Positions 53,785 through 62,961 are shown, counted from the stretch's first letter. The stretch: DNA of 64,000 bases from Hinthialibacter sp964556895 (GCA_964556895.1 CAZKYC010000011.1:1-64000); one strand, 5' to 3'. A program made the numbers and translations. Notes: a model not told the origin generated them from the letters alone.

Positions 53785-54375
53785 ATGCACTTACCAGACG
53801 GCATTCTGCCAATGCCGACTCTCATTGGCGGGTATGCGGCGGCGGGCGCGCTGTTTTTGTGGTCGTCGTATAAAATTAAAGACGATGAGATTCCCCGCAT
53901 CGCCCTGTTTACGGCGGCGTTTTTTGTGGCGTCGCTGGTTCATGTGCGCTTCGGGTTGGGCAGCGTACACCTGATGTTTAACGGATTGATCGGCGTTGTG
54001 TTGGGGCGGCGGGCGTTGTTGGCGTTTCCGGTGGGGTTGGCGCTTCAGGCGGCGTTGTTAAACCATGGTGGATTCACTGTGCTCGGAGTCAACGTGTGCC
54101 TGTTTGGACTGCCAGCGATTGTGTGTTGGGTGGGGTATCGGGCCGCGAGGGGATGGCTGCCCAATCGCATGGCGCTGTTTGGCGGCGTGTTTGGCGGTTT
54201 GGCGGTATTACTCACCGGCGCTCTTTGGTTGGCGGTGTTGATGTGGACAGGCGAAGCGTTTTTTCTCCTGGCCCAATACGCCTTTCTGGCACACCTTCCA
54301 ATCGCGTTGATTGAAGGCGTTGTGACCGGATTCATCATCTCTTACCTTCACCGGGTTCAACCGTCGCTGGTTTGA
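53785..54375 (+). CDS. cbiM: CbiM-family metal (cobalt/nickel) uptake S-component
   Basis: A 196-residue membrane protein beginning MHLPDGILP, the family's N-terminal metal-binding signature (H2), with a second histidine H62 in GSVHLMFNGLIG. About six hydrophobic segments. Start at 53785 because the signature must be N-terminal; TAAGGA lies 9 bases upstream. It normally works with CbiN/Q/O energising subunits, none of which are nearby. Its last 19 bases overlap the convergent trmJ gene. Confidence 0.88.
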   Translation: MHLPDGILPMPTLIGGYAAAGALFLWSSYKIKDDEIPRIALFTAAFFVASLVHVRFGLGSVHLMFNGLIGVVLGRRALLAFPVGLALQAALLNHGGFTVLGVNVCLFGLPAIVCWVGYRAARGWLPNRMALFGGVFGGLAVLLTGALWLAVLMWTGEAFFLLAQYAFLAHLPIALIEGVVTGFIISYLHRVQPSLV

Positions 54376-55103
54376 CATTCGCTTTTACTTTTTTGCAGCG
54401 ACTTTAAAGCCCCCATGAGCAGCGGGTATTCTTCTTGAGTGAGTTGAAGGCGAAAGAGCAAGTCTCGAATGACTTCCAGTTGCAGTTCGCGGCGGCCTTC
54501 TTTAAAGAATTCGGCCTGCTCAAACAACAAGACCAGTTCATCGGTGATTCTCGCCTGGTCTTCACGTGAGGCAGGCGTAGGGCGTTTGGATTTTTTGGGC
54601 GCGGCGCTGCGGGTCAATTCATAGAGAGTAATCGCGACCGCATGAGCCAGATTGAGGCTCAGTGTTTCGGCCTGAAGCGGAATCTCAACAATCGCGTCGC
54701 ACAAATGCTTATCTTCATTGCTCAATCCTGCGTCTTCCGGGCCAAACAACAGCCCCGCGCGCAAGCCGTCATGCGTTCGCCAATCGCCCTGCCCCCATTG
54801 TTGGATAGTCGCCGACTCACGATGAAAGAGATGGACGCGCCGCGAAAAGCCATACACCTTGTTGCAGTCAGCGATGGCCTCCTCGAGCGTCTCAAACACC
54901 GCCATGTTAAGCAAGCGGTCTTCGGCGCCGCTGGCGGTGCGGTACGCGGGCGAATTGAGGCTCCACTGCGACGGGTCGCTCACCAACCGTAGGTCATTAA
55001 ACCCAAACGCCTTCATAGATCGCGCGACAAAGCCGACGTTCACAGCGATCTGAGGCCTGACCAATATAATGGCGATCGCGTCTCGAATAAACGGTTTATT
55101 CAT
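54357..55103 (-). CDS. trmJ: tRNA (cytidine/uridine-32-2'-O)-methyltransferase, TrmJ-type SpoU family
   Basis: 248 residues with the three SPOUT motifs: VRPQIAVNVGFVARSMKAFG (motif 1), LLFGPEDAGLSNED (motif 2) and LSLNLAHAVAITLYEL (motif 3). The C-terminal extension with charged helices is as in TrmJ. It 2'-O-methylates position 32 of tRNA anticodon loops in E. coli; position specificity here is inferred. It overlaps cbiM at the 3' end. Confidence 0.88.
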   Translation of the reverse strand: MNKPFIRDAIAIILVRPQIAVNVGFVARSMKAFGFNDLRLVSDPSQWSLNSPAYRTASGAEDRLLNMAVFETLEEAIADCNKVYGFSRRVHLFHRESATIQQWGQGDWRTHDGLRAGLLFGPEDAGLSNEDKHLCDAIVEIPLQAETLSLNLAHAVAITLYELTRSAAPKKSKRPTPASREDQARITDELVLLFEQAEFFKEGRRELQLEVIRDLLFRLQLTQEEYPLLMGALKSLQKSKSECQTSDG

Positions 55104-55194
55104 ATGACTAGCGCTGCTCCTCGTGAGCGGCGTCGAGAAGAGTATAATAGGCTTTTGTGAGTTTCGACCACTCAGAAAGTTCTTTTGAGGCGTT

Positions 55195-55983
55195 ATGATG
55201 AAATTTTATGACCAATTGGCCAGCGACTATGACATCTTTATTGATTGGGAAGACCGGCTAAAACGCGAAGACCCTTTCTTTCAACATATCTTTCGGGAAT
55301 GCCTGGCGACGTCGGTTCTCGATCTGGGCTGCGGCTCGGGCGGCCACGCGCTCTATTGGGGCGATATGGGCATGAACATGGTGGGCGTCGACAGTTCCGC
55401 TGAGATGGTTAAACACGCCGAAGCGCTGGCCGAACAACAAAAACTCGACATCGAGTTTCATTGTCTGCCGATGACCAACTTCGCCAAGCGAATTCAACAA
55501 CAATTTGATTCAGTAGTCTGCGTCGGCAATACCCTGCCCCATCTATTGACGCTCGAGGACCTATTATTGTGTTTTGAAGACGTGGCCGCATCGCTCAAAC
55601 CGAGCGGCGCCGCGGTGTTTCACTGTCTGAATTACCAGCGAATCTTAGACGTCAAAAAACGCGACCTGCCCGTCAAATCACGAATCGTTAATGACAACGA
55701 GTATGTGTTTTGCCGCTATTATGAATTTGGCTCGCCCCATCTCACGTTTCACTTTGTCACCGCGGTCAAAGAAAACGGCGCCTGGCGCTCTCATAGCCGC
55801 CAGTTGCTCCACCACCCCTGGCGCCGCGACGAGTTGGTTCGCCTCGCCAAACAGGCGGGCTTTACTCAGATCATGCAATACGGCGGCTATGATTTCAGCG
55901 AGTTTTCAGAAACCGAAAGCGGCGACTTGGTTCTTGTTTGTGAAACCGGCGAGGTCGAATACAAAGCAGGCGATTTTAAGTAA
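55195..55983 (+). CDS. class I SAM-dependent methyltransferase
   Basis: 262 residues. Motif I is SVLDLGCGSGGHALYW, then NMVGVDSSAEMVKHAE and the SVVCVGNTLPHL motif. A C-terminal beta region (HLTFHFVTAVKENGAWRSHS) follows. The pattern fits small-molecule methyltransferases (Methyltransf_25 type); the substrate is unknown. GAGG precedes two adjacent ATG codons. It is divergent from trmJ. Confidence 0.85.
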   Translation: MMKFYDQLASDYDIFIDWEDRLKREDPFFQHIFRECLATSVLDLGCGSGGHALYWGDMGMNMVGVDSSAEMVKHAEALAEQQKLDIEFHCLPMTNFAKRIQQQFDSVVCVGNTLPHLLTLEDLLLCFEDVAASLKPSGAAVFHCLNYQRILDVKKRDLPVKSRIVNDNEYVFCRYYEFGSPHLTFHFVTAVKENGAWRSHSRQLLHHPWRRDELVRLAKQAGFTQIMQYGGYDFSEFSETESGDLVLVCETGEVEYKAGDFK

Positions 55984-56033
55984 AGTCACTCTCGCCAATA
56001 GGCGAAGGTTTTTACTCCAAAATTCCGACAACA

Positions 56034-56064
56034 AAAACGCGGGCGCGTTCAGCGCCCGCGTTTT
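56034..56064. terminator. bidirectional terminator hairpin
   Basis: 13-bp perfect arms AAAACGCGGGCGC (56034-56046) and GCGCCCGCGTTTT (56052-56064) around GTTCA lie between the convergent methyltransferase and prepilin genes. A/T runs on both sides suit termination in both directions. Confidence 0.9.
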
Positions 56065-56085
56065 ATATTGTCTTTATCGAACTGC

Positions 56086-56751
56086 TTAGCGGCCGTCAGA
56101 GCGAACCGAACCGCCGCCTGATTTCATCATAATGTCGCCGATGGAATGGACGCCGTTTGATACGTCATACGGGATGCCAAAGCGGATGCCGTTTGAATTG
56201 TAGACTTCAGCCGATGCGGGGCCGAACGCCATCAAAATGTAGTCGCCTTTTTTGAAGGGCGGGTTATAGCGGGTCCCACCATAACCGCCGCCGCCGCGAT
56301 CATCCTGCATGTCAAAATCAGCATAATAATAGACGTCATTGCCGGCGATGCCAAAGCGTTCGGAGTGGCCGCCGGAGGCGTTTTCGAGCGAGTTGGGCGC
56401 GAACGGGTCTTGCGGCACGGAACTCATGTAAGAAATCGGGCTGGTGAGCGGCGCCAACACATGAACTTGTCGGCGGTTGGCTTCGCCAACGTCGCCTACG
56501 CCGCCAAAGTCATTGGCCATGCGGTCTTTTCCCCAGTCGGTGTCGTCATCCCAAAAGTCAATCAGCATCATACCGCGTTCGAGACGCATCTGTTCGACTG
56601 CGGTCAGGGTTGAGCGCATGTCGGCCTGTGAACGGGCGATTTTTGCACGAATTTGGGCGTTCAAAAAGTTGGGGACAGCGATGGCGGCAAGGATGCCAAT
56701 GATGGCGACAACGATGAGGAGTTCAATGAGGGTAAAGCCTGACTTTCGCAT
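56086..56751 (-). CDS. type II secretion/type IV pilin-like prepilin
   Basis: 221 residues. The prepilin leader MRKSG is followed by the methylated phenylalanine and FTLIELLIVVAIIGILAAIA, with the conserved Glu at +5. The globular part has the QADMRSTLTAVEQMRLERG helix and a low-complexity Gly-rich loop. Many uncultivated phyla carry large families of such pseudopilins. The ATG at 56751 is used because GGGAGG lies upstream and the leader is then short. It precedes no pilus machinery here, so it may be a stand-alone minor pseudopilin. Confidence 0.92.
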   Translation of the reverse strand: MRKSGFTLIELLIVVAIIGILAAIAVPNFLNAQIRAKIARSQADMRSTLTAVEQMRLERGMMLIDFWDDDTDWGKDRMANDFGGVGDVGEANRRQVHVLAPLTSPISYMSSVPQDPFAPNSLENASGGHSERFGIAGNDVYYYADFDMQDDRGGGGYGGTRYNPPFKKGDYILMAFGPASAEVYNSNGIRFGIPYDVSNGVHSIGDIMMKSGGGSVRSDGR

Positions 56752-56877
56752 TTGACACAACCTCCCAATTGGTTAAATCGACATTGACAATGAACCATTC
56801 AAATAAAATCTTACACAAATAATAGTAGAAGTAAATCGAAAAACCAGCGATTTTATTTGTAACAAATCGTAAAAAAA

Positions 56878-58692
56878 TCAGTTTGGCTGCTGAGTGTAGG
56901 GGGTTACCACATTGTAGGTATCACTAATCGACTGTATCTCTTGAAGAATCCGAGGCGTTTCGCCTTCTTCGACCATTCGGCCAATCAGATTATAAATTTT
57001 ATGCAGCGCCCATTGGCGGGCGACCTCAAAGGTGGCGTTGTCGATCTCTGGCACAGGCAGGCGCAAGATGGTTTCTTTCTGTTCGTCAAGCGCTTCGCCA
57101 ATGATGCGAACCGTGATGAAATCCTGCTGTTGCAGCCGCCCCCAGATTCTGAGTTCGCCTTTGAGAAACAAATCAGGCAGGCGTTTCGGGTAGATCTCGC
57201 TTTTATCCAAAAAGCCAAAATCCGCCTCGACGCGTAACAAGACCGGGTCTTCGATATAGCCATACACTGACTGAATAATCTGAGGCAGCGCCTCGCGGTC
57301 AGGTTCAAACGCGACCAGGCCGCGGTTACGAAAGGCCAGCATGTCGAGTAGATAGCGGTTGATCTGGCCGCCGCTGCCGACGCAGAAGATTGACGTACTG
57401 GGGCCGCGGTATTGGGTCAGGTTGTTGATGATCTTACGGCTATTGATCACGCCGACAGACGGGCGGCCATCGCTGAACAACAACAAAATCAATGGACGCG
57501 CCCGCTCGACGCCCAATTTGACCAACGGCTCCATCGAGCGATAAATATCGGTATGCCCTGATGAGTCGAGGTCAATCAAAAACTCACGCGCTTGTTGAAG
57601 TTGGTTTGGGTTCACTGGCGCCAGTGTATCAGTAAACAAATCAACCCGCCCTTTAAACCCGACCACATTAAACCGGTCATCGTTGCGCAGCCGCCCCATC
57701 ATATCATTGACCTCATTCTTGATGGTCCGCAGGCGGCGGCGGCCCATACTGCGGGATGCGTCTAAAACGAACACCACATCTTTGGGCAACACCCGCAGCC
57801 GCTCGTCGGCGCCTTTGGGACGAATACGCAGCATAAAATAGCCGTCCCCACCGATGTGGTGATAGGTTTTTAGTTCGACATCAAGCAGGTCGTCTAATTG
57901 AACAAACTTGTCTTCAATCGCTTGTTTGGCGGCTTCTTCTGACGGAAGGCTCGACTGGATATTACTCGGTTCGAGTAGTTCCGGCGACGGCAGCAATTCA
58001 GTCACGGGCGGCAAGACAATCGGCGGCTCTTCGGCCTCGACGTCAGGCTCAGGCGGCTCGGTTTGTGCGAGGATGTCTGAACCCATCGATTGTTGAATGG
58101 CGGGTTGGTCGTCTAGCACGGGCGGCGGCAGGTTGGCCAACAACCGGCGGCCTGAGCCGGTTCCCCGCCCTAGCAACGCCATCTTTGGAATCGGCGCCAC
58201 GGAATCTTGAATCGCGTCTACCCCGGCGCCTTCTTCAAAATCTGAGATTGACGCCTTGCCGAGTTCTGACGTGACAATGTTTTGGGCGGAACGGTCGTCG
58301 ATGAACAGGTCAGAGGCCATGCCCTGGCTGGCGGGCAGTTCGCCGTCAAGCGGGGCGCCCATCTGGGCGATGGCGGCTTCGACCGCGCGCTGGCGCGCTT
58401 CTGAACGCTCAAAAACTTCTTGTTCGAGAACGCGCTTGCGTTCGTCAACCAGCTGCCGCTGAGTTGGGCGCGAAATGAAGTTATTCGACTCTAGGCGGTC
58501 AAGATCAACCCTAAAAAGCGTTTCGAGGTCTTCTTCGGCTTGTTGGGCCACGTTGACGATTTTGAAATACGACCAAAGCGCAAACCCGCCATGAAGCAAC
58601 AGCGACGCCGCCATCGCGACCACTAAGAAGCGGTCGGCGCTGATGCGCTTGGGTGGGGCGGCGTTGAATTGGGCGGTGTAGGCTTCAGCCAT
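56878..58692 (-). CDS. membrane-anchored VWA-domain protein (TonB-position gene of an ExbBD operon)
   Basis: 604 residues. Short cytoplasmic N-terminus, one transmembrane segment (about 21-43), a helical and Pro-rich periplasmic region (about 50-265), then a von Willebrand A domain with an intact metal site DASRSM (about 311-316). The C-terminal part resembles VIT/VWA proteins, with LPDLFLKGELRIWGR and the final YNVVTPYT. Topology is that of TonB/TolA, yet the C-terminus is VWA rather than a TonB domain. It lies 11 bp after the TPR gene, fourth of the exbB-exbD-TPR-VWA operon. Role unknown; a partner energised by ExbBD is inferred. Confidence 0.85.
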   Translation of the reverse strand: MAEAYTAQFNAAPPKRISADRFLVVAMAASLLLHGGFALWSYFKIVNVAQQAEEDLETLFRVDLDRLESNNFISRPTQRQLVDERKRVLEQEVFERSEARQRAVEAAIAQMGAPLDGELPASQGMASDLFIDDRSAQNIVTSELGKASISDFEEGAGVDAIQDSVAPIPKMALLGRGTGSGRRLLANLPPPVLDDQPAIQQSMGSDILAQTEPPEPDVEAEEPPIVLPPVTELLPSPELLEPSNIQSSLPSEEAAKQAIEDKFVQLDDLLDVELKTYHHIGGDGYFMLRIRPKGADERLRVLPKDVVFVLDASRSMGRRRLRTIKNEVNDMMGRLRNDDRFNVVGFKGRVDLFTDTLAPVNPNQLQQAREFLIDLDSSGHTDIYRSMEPLVKLGVERARPLILLLFSDGRPSVGVINSRKIINNLTQYRGPSTSIFCVGSGGQINRYLLDMLAFRNRGLVAFEPDREALPQIIQSVYGYIEDPVLLRVEADFGFLDKSEIYPKRLPDLFLKGELRIWGRLQQQDFITVRIIGEALDEQKETILRLPVPEIDNATFEVARQWALHKIYNLIGRMVEEGETPRILQEIQSISDTYNVVTPYTQQPN

Positions 58693-58703
58693 TGGCGTCC
58701 AAC

Positions 58704-61163
58704 TTACGGGGCCGGTTGCGCGAGTGACGAAAATTCATCGCGGGCGCGCTGGCTCCAACGTGATTTCGGATATTTCTCAACCAATTCGTCCATCAAGGTT
58801 GCGGCTTCGCTCTGTTGGTCTTGATGAAGATAACAGCCGATGGCGCGGAACATGGCCTCGGGCGTCAAGCGTGGATGGTCAAACAAAATGGCGACCCGCA
58901 AGAAGACGTCGAGCGCCTCTTTGTGTTTATTCTGAGACACTAACACCCGGCCCATGTCGACATAAATCTTGGCTTCAAAATCGGGGTCGGGATTTGCCAT
59001 CGCCTGGAGTTGAAGCAGGCTTTCTTCGAAATATTGGGCGGCTTGTTCGCTTTCGCCGAGCCCTTCTAACGCTTTCGCGAGCGACCAGTGAATTTCAGGC
59101 TTAAACAAACTCTCAGGGTACTCCTTCAAAAACACATCGGCGTTTTGCTTGGCCTTTTGCCATTGCTGCAGCGCAACCAGCTGGTTGCCTTTGGCGATCA
59201 GCGCGCGCTCATGGACGTCGCCGCTTTGGTGAAACTGCAATAAACATTCAGCCACTCGCAAGGCTTCTTCATGGCGGCCGGCTTCGTCGGTGTAAATGAC
59301 CATCCAGAAGCCAATCTCGACAGGCACGTCTTGTTTGCGCGGGCTATCGAGCACTTGGAGAAAGCCCTGGTAGGCCTCTTCGAGTTCTTCGTTTTGGTAG
59401 TCGCAAAACGCCTTCCGCAACCTCACTTCGTCACGGTTGTTGAATTGAGGATACCGCGACAACAATTCACCATACACGTTAGACGCCTTGGCCAGGTTTT
59501 GTTTCATTTCATAAATATAGGCCTGCCAGTAGAGCGCTTCGGGCTTTCGTTCTTCGCTGCGTTCTGACCGCGACAACAAAATCAGCGTCTCAAGCGCGTC
59601 GTCGAGATGTTTCAGGTGATATTGGGCCAGCGCTTTTCGGTACAACAAATCGTGCATCGAAGGGATGCCGGGAAACGACCGCATCAACTGGTTGGCGAGT
59701 TCAATCGCCTTGGGGTAATCTTTGGCGGCGAACGCCGCATTGGCCGCCCAGGTTAGCGCCTGTTCTGAACGCTCTGAATTGGGATAGTGTTTGTAGTAGC
59801 GCTCAAACTGGTTGCTGGCGCGGCCAAATTGTTGCGCGCGATAGAGCAAGTCAGCCAATAAGTAGAGAGCGTCTTCTTTGAAATCGCTGTTCGGGTCGAG
59901 CAACTCGACTTTCATCAGTTCTTCCGCCGCGGCTTCATAGTTCTTTTGTTGGGCGTAGGCCTGGCCCAACAGAAAGTGCAACTTGGCGGCGATCTCCGGC
60001 GACGCGCCGGCCCGAAGCAGGTTGCGGCACTCGGCCTCGGTCTGGCCATAGTCGCCGGACAGGTAATATGACCAGGCGAGTTGATACCAGGCGCGGTCGC
60101 GGTATTCGCCCGCGTCAGGGTTGGCGATGGTCTCGCGAAAGTAACCAATCGCGGATTGATACTCTTTTTGTTGATACGAACACGCGCCCTGTAAGAACAA
60201 GATTCCAGGCGCCATATCGGCTGGCAGAAACTGCTGTTTCAATTGGTTGGCGATTGAAAGCGCAGTAGGAAAATTCTGTTGTTGATATTCCGCCCAGGCG
60301 GCGCCATATTGCGCCCGCGCTTTTTGCGCACCGTCGGGGCTGGCTTCAGAAAAGGCGCGATAGGCTTTGGCCGCTTCAGTAAAACGGTCAAGTTTGTACA
60401 GCAACTGCGCCGCGAGTAGTTGGGCGTCGCCGACCAGGCCCGAACTCTCCGGAATCTGATACATCCCTTGGTTCTGCCAAATATGGTTCAGTATGGGGAT
60501 GGCCTCTTGCATGCGGTCTTGTTCAGCCATCAATTCACCCAACAAGAACGAAGCGAAGGCGCCAAACGGGCCCGATTGGTGTTTTTCGCGAATGCGCTGG
60601 TAATAGGCTTCGGCTTTGGGTTTTTGGCCCATGCGGTCATAACACCGCGCCGCGTAAAACAAGGCGGATTCAATGACCGACGCGTCGTTGGCCTCTTGAA
60701 TGACATACTCTAAATGAGACAGGCCGCCCTCCGCGTTGCCAATTCTGTAATTGATCTCGCCCAGACGCATGCGGGCGTCAAACCGCTTGGCGCCATTGAG
60801 GAACTCTTCAACCAGCGACTCGAACACGCTTCGCGCATCAATATACGACAGATTGCCATTAAGCGGGTCGCTATCAAGAATCTTGGTCGCGTGTTGATAG
60901 AGCGACTCGGCCTGGCGAAACATCACTAGCTCGCGGTTATTGGATTGTGGATGTTTGGTCAAAAATTCGGCGTAATGGCGAGAGGCGCTTTCATACATGC
61001 CTCGCTGATAGAGGCCGTCGGCGAAATCAAGGTCCTGCTGCTCGAGCCGCGCCTGTTGTGTGGCTGATAATACGGCTGAACCAGCCTGGCCCGTCTGCGC
61101 CATACTATCAGGCGCGATGGGAAATACGAAAAGAAAACAAGAAAAAAGAACTTGATTTTTCAT
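58704..61163 (-). CDS. periplasmic TPR-repeat protein
   Basis: 819 residues with a signal peptide (about 1-22) and an almost continuous array of TPR-like helix pairs, many with the A-x-x-Y/F pattern (YESASRHYAEFLTKHP, YQSAIGYFRETIANP, YEAAAEELMKVELLDP). It resembles long YbgF/BamD-like TPR scaffolds of the Tol-Pal region. It starts 27 bp after exbD and ends 11 bp before the VWA gene. It probably scaffolds a periplasmic complex with the VWA protein (inference). Confidence 0.85.
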   Translation of the reverse strand: MKNQVLFSCFLFVFPIAPDSMAQTGQAGSAVLSATQQARLEQQDLDFADGLYQRGMYESASRHYAEFLTKHPQSNNRELVMFRQAESLYQHATKILDSDPLNGNLSYIDARSVFESLVEEFLNGAKRFDARMRLGEINYRIGNAEGGLSHLEYVIQEANDASVIESALFYAARCYDRMGQKPKAEAYYQRIREKHQSGPFGAFASFLLGELMAEQDRMQEAIPILNHIWQNQGMYQIPESSGLVGDAQLLAAQLLYKLDRFTEAAKAYRAFSEASPDGAQKARAQYGAAWAEYQQQNFPTALSIANQLKQQFLPADMAPGILFLQGACSYQQKEYQSAIGYFRETIANPDAGEYRDRAWYQLAWSYYLSGDYGQTEAECRNLLRAGASPEIAAKLHFLLGQAYAQQKNYEAAAEELMKVELLDPNSDFKEDALYLLADLLYRAQQFGRASNQFERYYKHYPNSERSEQALTWAANAAFAAKDYPKAIELANQLMRSFPGIPSMHDLLYRKALAQYHLKHLDDALETLILLSRSERSEERKPEALYWQAYIYEMKQNLAKASNVYGELLSRYPQFNNRDEVRLRKAFCDYQNEELEEAYQGFLQVLDSPRKQDVPVEIGFWMVIYTDEAGRHEEALRVAECLLQFHQSGDVHERALIAKGNQLVALQQWQKAKQNADVFLKEYPESLFKPEIHWSLAKALEGLGESEQAAQYFEESLLQLQAMANPDPDFEAKIYVDMGRVLVSQNKHKEALDVFLRVAILFDHPRLTPEAMFRAIGCYLHQDQQSEAATLMDELVEKYPKSRWSQRARDEFSSLAQPAP

Positions 61164-61190
61164 AGTAAATGGTTGGCGGTTTGGCGCCCA

Positions 61191-61625
61191 CTAGCCGCCT
61201 GCGCTCTCGCCCTCTTCAGGCGGCAAGGCCGCGAAGGACACGTTCCACACGCCTGATTTCGCGCACACGTCTAAAATCGACACGGCGTCTTCAAAGCGCG
61301 TGTCGCGGTCGCCGCGTATGATGACCGACTGGTCAGGAAACTGTTTGGCGATTCGCGAGATCAGTGAACCCAATTGATCAACGGTAATTTGCTTTTGGTT
61401 AACGATGATAGAACCGTCGTCTTTAACGTTGACGATCAACTCGCCCAAATCGCGTTTGGGCGGGGCGGACGACTCAGCCGTCGGGACGGTAATCGACAGT
61501 TCGTTTTCAAGCCGGGCGAAAATCGAAGTCGTAATAAAAAAAATCAGCAGCAAAAAGATAATATCGATCATCGGCGCCATGGGGATGATCGGCTCTACGC
61601 TGGCTTCTTTGTGCAGCAGGTTCAT
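61191..61625 (-). CDS. exbD: ExbD/TolR-family energy-coupling protein
   Basis: A 144-residue single-span protein. The proton-channel aspartate is D21 in APMIDIIFLLLIFF. The periplasmic domain is of ExbD/TolR type (VNVKDDGSIIVNQKQIT, VIIRGDRDTRFEDAV). It starts 10 bp after exbB. With ExbB it uses the proton gradient to drive an outer-envelope partner. Confidence 0.95.
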   Translation of the reverse strand: MNLLHKEASVEPIIPMAPMIDIIFLLLIFFITTSIFARLENELSITVPTAESSAPPKRDLGELIVNVKDDGSIIVNQKQITVDQLGSLISRIAKQFPDQSVIIRGDRDTRFEDAVSILDVCAKSGVWNVSFAALPPEEGESAGG

Positions 61626-61635
61626 ACCGGGTCCC

Positions 61636-62451
61636 TTACTTGGCGGCGGCGGTTTTCTTCGCGCGGGTTGTGGTCTTACGTACAGTCTTGCGGGCAGTTG
61701 ATTGGGGCGGATGGGCGATCTGGTCAGCGGTTTCTGAAGCGATTTCTTCGACCCGGCTTATGATGCCTTCGAGCCGGCTGCGGAAAAAGAAATAGAACCC
61801 CATACTTGGGATCGCCACAATCAGCCCCGCCGCGGTAGTAACCAAGGCCTGCGCGACTGCGCTGGCCAGGGCGACGGGTTTGACCGCACTGATGTCGAAT
61901 GCGATAAAATTAAACGCCTGAATCATACCCAACACCGTGCCCAACAACCCCAACATCGGCGCGACGGTCGCGATATCTGACAAATAGCGAACCCGCCTCA
62001 TCAGGCTCTGCGCCTCGCGCTTGCCGACGGTTTCCATTGCGGCGCTGACTGCCGCCGGGTCGCTGAAGGCGCGGTTGACGCCCGCCAACACCACCTTGGC
62101 AAGTACGCCTTTTGAGCGTCGGCATAACCGGGAAATTTCTTCGAGTTTCTGGTCGCGGGCAAAGTTTTTGAGTTGCGAAACAAAATCAGACGGCAAGAGC
62201 CGCCCTTCGGTCAATATCGTAAAGTAGTACATCACAAGGGCCAGCGTCAATACCGAGAGCGCCGCCAACACCGCCATGACCCATCCGCCCGTCTGCAGCA
62301 GATTAAACAGTGTCATGCCGCCGTCTTCGTCGCCTGTCATGGCTCCCGTGACGGTCTGTGTAGCGCTTTCAGGCTGTGCAAACACGGCCAGTTGGGTCAC
62401 TGTGATGATGGCGACAAGAATGCAGGCGGAAGTAAAAAGTCGGTGGTCCAT
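61636..62451 (-). CDS. exbB: ExbB/TolQ/MotA-family proton channel protein
   Basis: 271 residues with an N-terminal signal-like segment (about 1-25), then three membrane helices. The conserved proton-channel region is IATVAPMLGLLGTVLGMIQA and TTAAGLIVAIPSMGFYF. The C-terminal tail is Lys/Arg/Thr-rich and probably cytoplasmic. The ATG at 62451 is favoured by AGGGACGA and the N-terminal segment; the longer frame to 62526 has no ribosome site. It heads the exbB-exbD-TPR-VWA operon. Confidence 0.95.
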   Translation of the reverse strand: MDHRLFTSACILVAIITVTQLAVFAQPESATQTVTGAMTGDEDGGMTLFNLLQTGGWVMAVLAALSVLTLALVMYYFTILTEGRLLPSDFVSQLKNFARDQKLEEISRLCRRSKGVLAKVVLAGVNRAFSDPAAVSAAMETVGKREAQSLMRRVRYLSDIATVAPMLGLLGTVLGMIQAFNFIAFDISAVKPVALASAVAQALVTTAAGLIVAIPSMGFYFFFRSRLEGIISRVEEIASETADQIAHPPQSTARKTVRKTTTRAKKTAAAK

Positions 62452-62528
62452 TCGTCCCTGTTCCTTACGGGCGGTGTTTTTGTTGTTGTTGTCAAAATAC
62501 CATTCGGATCGAGTTTTTGGAATCAATT

Positions 62529-62595
62529 TCTATCGCTGTCCGCCGCGGCGGATTCGGGCGCGCTTAACAAACATGATTTTGACAAGTACTCAAAC
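62529..62595. repeat. MITE-like repeat family A, right-half fragment
   Basis: TCTATCGCTGTCCGCCGCGG and following bases match the centre and right part of family A, diverging in the TTGACA end. No left half is present. Confidence 0.65.
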
Positions 62596-62721
62596 GACAT
62601 CAATACGCCAAAAATTTGGCGGTTCGGTTTACCAGGGTGTTCATCAGTCGGCGTTCTCGCCGCGCCGCTTCAATTCATAACTCTAAACGATTTCAACGGT
62701 CGGAACAACAGTTAGTAACTT

Positions 62722-62747
62722 AGGGGGCCGCAGCCCCCTTTTTGTTT
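62722..62747 (+). terminator. orphan plus-strand terminator
   Basis: AGGGGGC (62722-62728) and GCCCCCT (62733-62739) around CGCA are followed by TTTTT-G-TTT. It is a good intrinsic terminator on the plus strand, but no plus-strand gene lies upstream for several kilobases. The rest of 62452-63111 holds a family A fragment and the hairpin at 62882, nothing else recognised. Confidence 0.75.
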
Positions 62748-62881
62748 GGCATTAAGTAAGGTTTTCATATTCAGTCAGTTTCAACATTTATCGCAAGGCC
62801 GTTCAGGCGCGCTGATACTCTGCTTATTGAAAAACATGTTTCAAGAAGCCAGTTCAATCAATTTAATAAACCACTCAGAGC

Positions 62882-62961
62882 GAGGCATGGGTACAACTCT
62901 GCTCGCTTCAGTGCGGCTCCGCCTATTTGCACAGGCGCTCACTGAGTTTCACCCATGCCTC
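62882..62961. repeat. hairpin repeat outside any MITE
   Basis: Arms GAGGCATGGGTACAACTC and GAGTTTCACCCATGCCTC (one wobble/mismatch site, one mismatch), with the standard interior CAGTGCGGCTCCGCC and GCACAGGCGCTC. None of the family B terminal sequence is present. Confidence 0.8.

Noticed and set aside
62173..62715. 180-residue plus-strand frame opposite exbB
   Set aside because: Mostly antisense to exbB and its leader; His/Gln/Arg-rich shadow composition.
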